64,000 nucleotides of DNA, taken from NCBI RefSeq assembly GCF_000308635.1, contig NZ_BAGD01000071.1, positions 23,173 through 87,172 of the forward strand. The letters run 5' to 3'. Origin of the DNA: Nocardia otitidiscaviarum NBRC 14405. Lineage in GTDB: Bacteria; Actinomycetota; Actinomycetes; Mycobacteriales; Mycobacteriaceae. The position numbers were made by a program, and so were the translations under genes. Under the pieces are notes generated by a model. That model had not been told where the DNA came from. It did not search any database and was given only the letters and a program-made list of their open reading frames with translations. Positions within the stretch are counted from its first letter, which is position 1, and the number at the start of each line of letters is the position of its first letter. Shown here piece after piece: positions 58,544 through 64,000 of this stretch.

Positions 58544-60562
58544 TCACCAGTGCAGTCCGGGAATCACATTGGTGATGCGGGCCGCCGAACCGGGCAGGCC
58601 CATGAGCGGCTGCACGACAGGTGCCAGGGCGAGCAGCGGACTGCGGGTGGGCGCGGACTCGGTCTTGCCCGCCTCCGCGGTCCCGGCCTCGGCGGCCCCC
58701 GTCTTGGCGGCCTTGGACTCCCCGAACATCCGGAAGCCCTGGTGCAGAATGGCCTTCTTCACCGACGGCATGACGGTGTCGACGAACTGCGCGAAGGTGC
58801 CGATCGGGGTGTCGATGCGGGCGGGCCGGTGCTCGAGGGCGCGCACCACGATGGCGGCCGCCTGCTCCGGGCTGTGCACCGGAATCGACTTGTACAGATC
58901 GGTGGGCGCGATCATGGCGGTCCGCACCAGCGGCATCCGCACCGAGGTGAAGGTGATTCCGGCGTCGGCGTTCTCGACCGCGGCGATCTCGCTGAAGTTG
59001 TCCAGCGCCGACTTCGACGCCACATAGGCGGCGAAGCGCGGCACCTTGGTCTGCACCGCGATGGAGGAGATGTTCACGAAGTGCCCGAAGCGGCGCTCCC
59101 GCATGGAGGGCAGCAGCGCCAGGATGAGCCGCACCGCGCCGAAGTAGTTCACCGCCATGGTCCGCTCGAAATCGTGCATGCGGTCGGTGGAGTTCATCAC
59201 CGCGCGGCGGATGGAGCGGCCCGCGTTGTTCACCACGTAGTCGACGTGGTCGTGGTCGGCGAGCACCTGCTTCACCAGCAGCTCCACCGACTTCTCGTCG
59301 GTGATGTCGCACGTGTACGCCTGTGCCGCACCGCTTTCCGTGCGCACCTGGGCGGCGGCGGCCTCCAGCTCCTCGGTGGTGCGAGCCACCATGAGCACGG
59401 TCGCGCCGCGGCGGGCGACCGCGTGCGCGGTGGCCAGGCCGATACCCGAGGAGGCCCCGGTGATCAGGACGATGCGGCCGTCGAGCGCGGTGCCCTCGGT
59501 GCGGCGGGCACGGTCGGGATCGAGATTGGCGCGCCAGTAGTCCCACAGGGTGCGGGCGTAGGAGTCGAAGGACGGCACCTCCAGGCCGCGCAGCTGGGCG
59601 CGGGTGGAATCGGAGACGAACTCCGATTCGAAGGAGGTGTGCGGGGCGACCTCGGCCGGAATCCCGAGGCGCTCCAGCAGGAAGTCCCGCACCGCGGTGA
59701 CGCCGGGAATGTGGCCGAGCGCGTCGAGGGCGCTGTGGCTGCCCGGCAGCGTGCCGATACCGGTGGGCGCACCGGCGGCCTCGGCCAGTGCGGCGTAGAT
59801 GTCGGAGAACGGCTGCGGCTCCGGGTTGACCAGGTGGAAGGTGCGCCCGGCCAGACCCGGCTTGCGAATGAGCTGGACCATGGCCTGCGCGACGTAGTCG
59901 ACCGGGACGATATTGGTGGCGCCCAGATCGGGCAGCGGCAGCGGCAGGTCGGCGGGCAGTCCGGCCAGACTCGCGATGGCCGGGAAGAAGTAGTAGGGGC
60001 CGTCGATCTTGTCCATCTCGCCGGTGCGGGAATCGCCGACGATGATGGCCGGACGGTACACCCGCCAGCGCGCCCCGGATTCGCGCACCAACTTCTCGGC
60101 CGCGAACTTGGTGCGGTGGTAGGGCGAAGTGAGATTCTGACCGAGGTCGAAATCGTCCTCGAAGAACTTGCCGCGGTGGTCGCCCGCGACGGCGACCGAG
60201 GAGACGTGGTGCAGCACCGCGTCCAGCTCGACGGCCAGGTCGACGACGGCCTGGGTGCCGTTCACATTGGCGGCGTGGGCCGTGGCCTCGTCGGCGGTCA
60301 TATCGTAGACCGCGCCCAGATGGATGATGTGGTCGGCGCGGGGAGCCTCGTCCTGGAGGCCCAGTCCCGGCGCGGTGAGATCGCCGATGAGCGGGAAGAC
60401 GCGATCCGGCGCGCCCCAGTTCTCGGCCAGCTCGCGCAGCTTGGCGACCGACGCCTCCCGCACCAATGCGTGGATCACGGCCTCCGAGTCGCGGCTCAGC
60501 AGTTCGGCGAGCACCCGTCGCCCGAGAAATCCCGTTCCGCCCGTGACGATGTAGGAAACCAT
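58544..60562 (-). CDS. Two-domain fatty acyl-CoA / aldehyde reductase (Rv3391/Maqu_2220-like)
   Basis: A 672-residue fusion of two SDR domains. Residues 1-360 are an extended SDR of the acyl-CoA reductase type (YIVTGGTGFLGRRVLAELL, LGAVYDMTADE, PYHRTKFAAEKLV with YxxxK). Residues ~375-620 are a classical SDR (IVLITGASSGIGLATAHAV, VNNAGRSIRR, YVASKSALDNF with YxxxK). This layout is that of Marinobacter and mycobacterial alcohol-forming acyl-CoA reductases. With WS/DGAT nearby it could make fatty alcohol for wax esters. A C-terminal Ala/Glu/Thr-rich linker is variable. AAGGAGGGGG decides the start. Confidence 0.9.
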   Translation of the reverse strand: MVSYIVTGGTGFLGRRVLAELLSRDSEAVIHALVREASVAKLRELAENWGAPDRVFPLIGDLTAPGLGLQDEAPRADHIIHLGAVYDMTADEATAHAANVNGTQAVVDLAVELDAVLHHVSSVAVAGDHRGKFFEDDFDLGQNLTSPYHRTKFAAEKLVRESGARWRVYRPAIIVGDSRTGEMDKIDGPYYFFPAIASLAGLPADLPLPLPDLGATNIVPVDYVAQAMVQLIRKPGLAGRTFHLVNPEPQPFSDIYAALAEAAGAPTGIGTLPGSHSALDALGHIPGVTAVRDFLLERLGIPAEVAPHTSFESEFVSDSTRAQLRGLEVPSFDSYARTLWDYWRANLDPDRARRTEGTALDGRIVLITGASSGIGLATAHAVARRGATVLMVARTTEELEAAAAQVRTESGAAQAYTCDITDEKSVELLVKQVLADHDHVDYVVNNAGRSIRRAVMNSTDRMHDFERTMAVNYFGAVRLILALLPSMRERRFGHFVNISSIAVQTKVPRFAAYVASKSALDNFSEIAAVENADAGITFTSVRMPLVRTAMIAPTDLYKSIPVHSPEQAAAIVVRALEHRPARIDTPIGTFAQFVDTVMPSVKKAILHQGFRMFGESKAAKTGAAEAGTAEAGKTESAPTRSPLLALAPVVQPLMGLPGSAARITNVIPGLHW

Positions 60563-60933
60563 CGCCCCCTCCTTATCGATTCGAACCTGTTGGAAACCAA
60601 CGGTGTTCGTCCGACATGCGGCGGTGGATGCGGACGTGAGTACGTTGAATCGGCCCCCTAGCAAAAGTCGGGCCGAGGTAGGAACACCTTCGTGCCTAAC
60701 TGGTGAGTAACTTTACGGCGACCCCGGTTGACGCGGCAAGTCGCGACGCTGTGGGAATGGTCACCTCGGGGCATATCGAGTTGGTATGTGTAACAAGGAT
60801 TTTCGTGTAACCGTCGGATGCACTTGGTTACTTGTTGGCAAACCGAATCGCGGAGCCGACCGGGGTAAACGTCCTGGTCGGTTGACTGAGGTTAAGGTGT
60901 TCCAGTCCTGTTGGCACGTCTCCCGGAGGGGCC
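60563..60933. promoter_or_regulatory. Gene-free divergent gap before the acyl-CoA reductase and Uma2 genes
   Basis: About 370 bases, richer in A/T than average. GTTGGAAACCAAC (60589-60601) is a perfect 5-bp-arm palindrome 27 bases from the reductase ATG. GTGTAAC is found twice (60788 and 60806). It probably holds promoters for both genes. Confidence 0.45.
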
Positions 60934-61494
60934 GTGATCGCACAGCTCGACCTGCCGTCCACGGGGATTCGCACCCGCGCCGAATTCGAAGCCCTGCCCG
61001 TCGTACCCCGGGGCTGGGCATGGGAGCTGCGATCCGGACGATTGGAGCTGACGCATATGCCGGTCACGTTCTGGTATTACCGCATCGTCTTCCAGGTGCT
61101 GGAACTGTGGAAGCAGCTCGGCTACGAAATCGCCGGAAACCAGTACGTCGCCGACAGTGGATTCGCGCGCGGCAGCCTCGGCCGGAACAATTTCCTCGCC
61201 GACGGCATCGTCTTCCGGCCCGGTTTTCTGCCGCTCAAATACAGCACGAGCCACGACGCCGCGCACATTCACGCCGTCGTCGATGTCGTCTGCCAGGACT
61301 CCCAGGTGCACGACGCCATCGAGAAACTTCGCGTCTACGCGAGCCTCGGTGTTCCGCACTACTGGATCATTCGCGGCGACACCGACTCCGCCGACCTCGA
61401 CGGCTACATCAGCATGTACGAACTGGCGGCGGGTGAATACCGCCTCACCGGCAGTCGGCTGGTCTCCGCATTGGCGGTTCAGCCGAGCGCGTAG
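60934..61494 (+). CDS. Uma2-family (DUF820) putative endonuclease
   Basis: A 186-residue protein of the PD-(D/E)XK-like Uma2 group. Core residues appear in WELRSGRLELTHMP, FLADGIVFRPG (Asp), AVVDVVCQDSQVHDAIEKLRVYASLGVPHYWII (a Val replaces the usual Glu in VEVxSxxS: VVDVVCQDS). The catalytic Glu may therefore be missing. These proteins are very common in actinobacteria and of unclear role. GTG at 60934 after CGGAGGGG. It overlaps the convergent amidohydrolase by 16 bases. Confidence 0.85.
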   Translation: MIAQLDLPSTGIRTRAEFEALPVVPRGWAWELRSGRLELTHMPVTFWYYRIVFQVLELWKQLGYEIAGNQYVADSGFARGSLGRNNFLADGIVFRPGFLPLKYSTSHDAAHIHAVVDVVCQDSQVHDAIEKLRVYASLGVPHYWIIRGDTDSADLDGYISMYELAAGEYRLTGSRLVSALAVQPSA

Positions 61495-62342
61495 GTCGCC
61501 GAGGCAGTGCCGCCGTAGAACAGTTCGGCCTCCTGCTCGGTGGCATCGGCGGCCACCGCCCGGTCCACGGCCGCCAGCAGTTCCCCGAACGATCCGGCCA
61601 TCGTGTCTATCGGCATATTCGATCCGAAGATGAGCCGCTGCCAGCCCCAGAGCTGAATACTCGTCTCCAACCAGTAGTCGAGGGTCGGCCAGCGGAAATC
61701 CGGGCAGATCATGCCGAGTCCGGACAGCTTGCACTGCCATCCGGTCTCCTTGGCGGCGAGGGACAGCGCATTCTGCCAGGCGGTACGCGCGGCCTGATCC
61801 GTGCCGGTGGGCAGGCCGAGATGTTCCAGCACCACCCGCAACCGCGGATACCCGGCGAGGAAGTCGATCCAGTCGAGCATATCGCCGGGATGGGCGACCA
61901 GATCGAAGACGGCGTCGCGGTCCTGCAACCAGGAGGCGATGGTGTCGGCGGCCGGGGTGTTGGGGGACAGGCCCTGGAAGACGCGGATTCCGCGCAGGCG
62001 GGGGCTGCGGGCCTGCTGCTCGAGATGGCGCAGCAGGTCCGGACCGTCGAGGGTGGGGTCGACCGCGCCCACGATGGCGATCGGCCGATCGGTCGTCGCG
62101 GCCATCTCGTCGATCCAACGCGTCTCGTCGAGGTAGGCGTGGCGGGCGGTGGTGGCGGAGACGTGCACCAGTCCGGTCACGGTCGTCGCGGCCGCGGCCC
62201 GGTCGTACTCCGGCAGCAGGAAGTCGTCGGCCAGCGCGGGTGTTCCGGTGTGCGCGGCGAAGTCGGCCAGCTGCGGATACCAGTCGTGGCGGCTGGGCTG
62301 CCACAGGTGCAGGTGCGCATCGACGACGGATTGGGCGGGCAT
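61479..62342 (-). CDS. Amidohydrolase-2-family protein (lactonase-like TIM barrel)
   Basis: A 287-residue protein. It begins VVDAHLHLWQPSRHDWYPQL, the metal-binding HxH plus W typical of the rhamnonolactonase/4-sulfomuconolactone hydrolase branch. VVLEHLGLP (His) and FGSNMPID (the place of the usual Asp, with Asn-Met-Pro-Ile-Asp) follow. The reaction is probably hydrolysis of a lactone. AAGGAG precedes the ATG at 62342. It lies 14 bases after the SDR stop, so the two form an operon. Confidence 0.87.
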   Translation of the reverse strand: MPAQSVVDAHLHLWQPSRHDWYPQLADFAAHTGTPALADDFLLPEYDRAAAATTVTGLVHVSATTARHAYLDETRWIDEMAATTDRPIAIVGAVDPTLDGPDLLRHLEQQARSPRLRGIRVFQGLSPNTPAADTIASWLQDRDAVFDLVAHPGDMLDWIDFLAGYPRLRVVLEHLGLPTGTDQAARTAWQNALSLAAKETGWQCKLSGLGMICPDFRWPTLDYWLETSIQLWGWQRLIFGSNMPIDTMAGSFGELLAAVDRAVAADATEQEAELFYGGTASATYALG

Positions 62343-62356
62343 GGAACGCGACTCCT

Positions 62357-63097
62357 TCATGACATGGTGATGCCGCCGCTGACACTGATCAGCTGGCCGG
62401 TGATGTAACTGGCCTCGGGGCTTGCCAACCAGGCGATGAGGGAGGCGACCTCCTCCGGTCGCCCCAGGCGCTTCATGGGGATTGCCTTCTCGATGGCGGC
62501 GAGATTGCCCCGGTGCCGACGCATGGTCTGCGACACCATTTGGCCCTCGATCGGGCCGGGGCAGACGACATTCACGGTGACCTGATGGCGTGCCACCTCG
62601 CGGGCCAGCGATTTCGCGAAGCCGAAGAGACCGGATTTGGATGCGGCGTAGGCGGCTTCGCCACCGGCTCCGGCGCGTGCGCCGTCGGAGGAGACGAATA
62701 CCACGCGCGCGGAATCGGTTTCGAGCAGGCCGGGGAGGAGGTGTTTGGTCAGCAGCATGGGGCCGCGCAGGTTGACCTGGAGCATGGCGTCCCAGTGGTC
62801 GACCGAGCTGACCAGGAAGGGTTCCACGATGGCCAGGCCCGCGCAGTGGATGACGGCGGAGACGGTGCCCTGCACGGCCCACGCGGTGCGGGCGATGCTG
62901 TCGGGGCTGGCCAGGTCGAGGTGGACGGCGGTGGCTTTGGGGCCGAGGTCTTCGGCCAGTTGTTTGGCGGAGGTGAGATCGAGGTCGGCTATGACCACGT
63001 CCCAGTCGGCGGCTATCAGGCGGTGGGCTACTGCGCGGCCGATATCTCCGGCGCCGCCGGTGATCAGGGCTCGGCTTTCGTCGAAGGGGTCGGCCAT
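62357..63097 (-). CDS. Short-chain dehydrogenase/reductase
   Basis: A 246-residue classical SDR: ALITGGAGDIGRAVAHRLI, VIADLDL (NAD preference), VIHCAGLA, and the catalytic AAYAASKSGLFGFA (YxxxK). It may produce the lactone substrate of the amidohydrolase downstream by oxidising a sugar or hydroxy-acid. That pathway is inference from the operon. Confidence 0.9.
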   Translation of the reverse strand: MADPFDESRALITGGAGDIGRAVAHRLIAADWDVVIADLDLTSAKQLAEDLGPKATAVHLDLASPDSIARTAWAVQGTVSAVIHCAGLAIVEPFLVSSVDHWDAMLQVNLRGPMLLTKHLLPGLLETDSARVVFVSSDGARAGAGGEAAYAASKSGLFGFAKSLAREVARHQVTVNVVCPGPIEGQMVSQTMRRHRGNLAAIEKAIPMKRLGRPEEVASLIAWLASPEASYITGQLISVSGGITMS

Positions 63098-63109
63098 GGT
63101 GGGGGCTCG

Positions 63110-63240
63110 CTATCGCGGGTGTTCTGGGTTGGGCTGTCTATCGGGGGTGGGGTGGTCTATCGGTGGGGCTTTCGATCGGTGATGGGGTTGTCGATCAGGG
63201 GTTGGGACTATCAATACAGCATTCGGGGCAATTCGACATG
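63110..63240. repeat. Degenerate G/T-rich repeats near the SDR start
   Basis: About six units of 15-20 bp beginning CTATCGG or TCGATC and followed by GGGGTTGG-like sequence, directly upstream of the SDR gene. Positions 63241-63410 hold no gene I can support. Confidence 0.6.
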
Positions 63241-63410
63241 GGTTGCGGGGGTTGGGATCTGGTTGCGTGGGGTTGAAGAGAATTATGTGTGGTGGCGTTG
63301 GGTGCCTTACCTGGCTTTCGCTGACGCCGGGGTGGGTGCCGCGCGCGTCTATCCCAGCCCACGGACTGGCTGGGGTTGCGTTCTCGAGATGGGCCTTGTG
63401 TGGGGTCTGG

Positions 63411-64000
63411 CTATTGGCGTAAGTGATCGCCTCGGGTCGGGTCCGGGCGTTGGGTGCGGTGGTCGGTCGATGGCCGGTCGTGAGGGCCGGTGGGTCGTTG
63501 ATCGGCTGTTCGGTGGTCGCGGTGACGGTGACCGGGCCGGTCGAGATGGTCGGCACCGTGCCGGGTCGCGGTATCGGTGAGCCACTGCTCCGGGTGATGG
63601 TGCAGATTCACCCGGGGGACCCGTGCCGGATCGATGCGGGTCGGGGGTGCCCACGCGACACGACCCGGATACCGGCCGCTACCGACACCGCGTCCGAGGG
63701 TGGCCCACCCGGTCGGATCCTCGACATCCTCGGGGATCTGGGCATGGCAGCGATCGCACACCAGGGTGAGGTTGTCGATATCGGTACGACCACCCCGCAA
63801 CCACGGCACCATATGATGCACCGCACACAACGTCGCCGGAGCCTCACACCCCGGACGAGTGCAGCCGCGATCGGCGGCGATACACGCCAACCGCTGCCAC
63901 GGCGACGCCAGGCGATACTTCCCTCGCCCCAAATGCAACGGCAGTCCTTTGCCGTCGAACAGCATCAACAACGGGTAGCTACCCTCGGCCATCCGCAGGG
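63411..64000 (-). CDS. HNH endonuclease of the DUF222/13E12 type, C-terminal part (cut by window edge)
   Basis: The frame is open at the right edge, so the DUF222 N-terminal domain lies outside. Visible are LGRGKYRLASPWQRLACIAADRGC, then the HNH block CTRPGCEAPATLCAVHHMVPWLRGG, with NLTLVCDRCH. The C-terminal ~55 residues are His/Arg/Asp-rich and low-complexity. These genes are repeated in mycolata genomes (13E12 family) and are often considered mobile-element-linked. Confidence 0.87.
   Translation of the reverse strand, partial: LRMAEGSYPLLMLFDGKGLPLHLGRGKYRLASPWQRLACIAADRGCTRPGCEAPATLCAVHHMVPWLRGGRTDIDNLTLVCDRCHAQIPEDVEDPTGWATLGRGVGSGRYPGRVAWAPPTRIDPARVPRVNLHHHPEQWLTDTATRHGADHLDRPGHRHRDHRTADQRPTGPHDRPSTDHRTQRPDPTRGDHLRQ

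Noticed and set aside
1..64000. tRNA, rRNA, integrase or transposase genes
   Set aside because: None recognised by sequence on either strand.

Overview
This window is strongly GC-rich DNA from a mycolic-acid actinobacterium, most likely Nocardia or a close relative. Evidence for this is a complete yrbE/mce operon with two TetR genes, a wax-ester synthase/DGAT, a cutinase, an alkB-rubredoxin-rubredoxin reductase operon, paired MpaB-type (DUF2236) oxygenases, DUF397 and DUF5753 regulators, many TetR regulators and an HNH nuclease of the DUF222 (13E12) type. No rRNA, tRNA, CRISPR, transposase or plasmid genes were seen.

Layout. 0-12.5 kb: a LuxR-type regulator cut by the left edge, DUF389 and DUF7144 membrane proteins, TetR/acyl-CoA dehydrogenase, a FAD amine-oxidase-like enzyme, TetR with two MpaB oxygenases, SDR/HxlR, GntR. 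12.6-17.5 kb: an accessory block of small proteins around a SAM methyltransferase, DUF397 and XRE-DUF5753 trio, then a lipoprotein and small membrane proteins. 17.6-28.2 kb: a general-stress region (glycosyltransferase, metallophosphoesterase, nucleotidyltransferase-BON, FAD-Rieske oxidoreductase, ChaB, CsbD, STAS, PAS-ANTAR, anti-sigma factor, SigF/SigB-type sigma factor, baeRF2-like protein). 28.3-37.2 kb: secreted lipase, acyl-CoA carboxylase beta subunit, ABC1 kinase, a stand-alone nitric oxide synthase oxygenase domain, and an MFS exporter with a repeat tail. 37.4-40.9 kb: alkane hydroxylase operon. 42.2-51.8 kb: mce operon. 51.9-64 kb: F420-type oxidoreductase, zinc alcohol dehydrogenase, expansin-like protein, alpha/beta hydrolase, WS/DGAT, cutinase, a two-domain acyl-CoA/aldehyde reductase, Uma2 nuclease, amidohydrolase, SDR and HNH nuclease.

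Three patterns deserve attention. (1) Around the sigma gene at 25.5 kb, many promoters share G-N-N-T, exactly 15 bases, then GGGTA-like. They include one for the anti-sigma/sigma operon itself. In six minus-strand genes the hexamer is followed by exactly nine bases and ATG, so these genes look leaderless and under one sigma factor. (2) An 18-bp palindrome, CAGATGCAAGTACATCTG, lies upstream of two short genes whose products share a motif and which bracket the methyltransferase/DUF397/XRE trio. Its core recurs before the DUF397 gene. This may be an undescribed regulated module. (3) At least six genes have minisatellite-like tandem repeats (16-26 bp units) that begin at, or contain, the stop codon, apparently by expansion of the gene's own 3' end.

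Several genes have no ATG, GTG or TTG in a place that preserves their fold; ATA or CTG starts are argued for these. One FAD-Rieske gene carries a one-base frameshift. The wax/lipid genes at 55-60.5 kb (acyl-CoA reductase, WS/DGAT, hydrolase, cutinase) and the alkane hydroxylase suggest alkane use coupled to storage-lipid formation.
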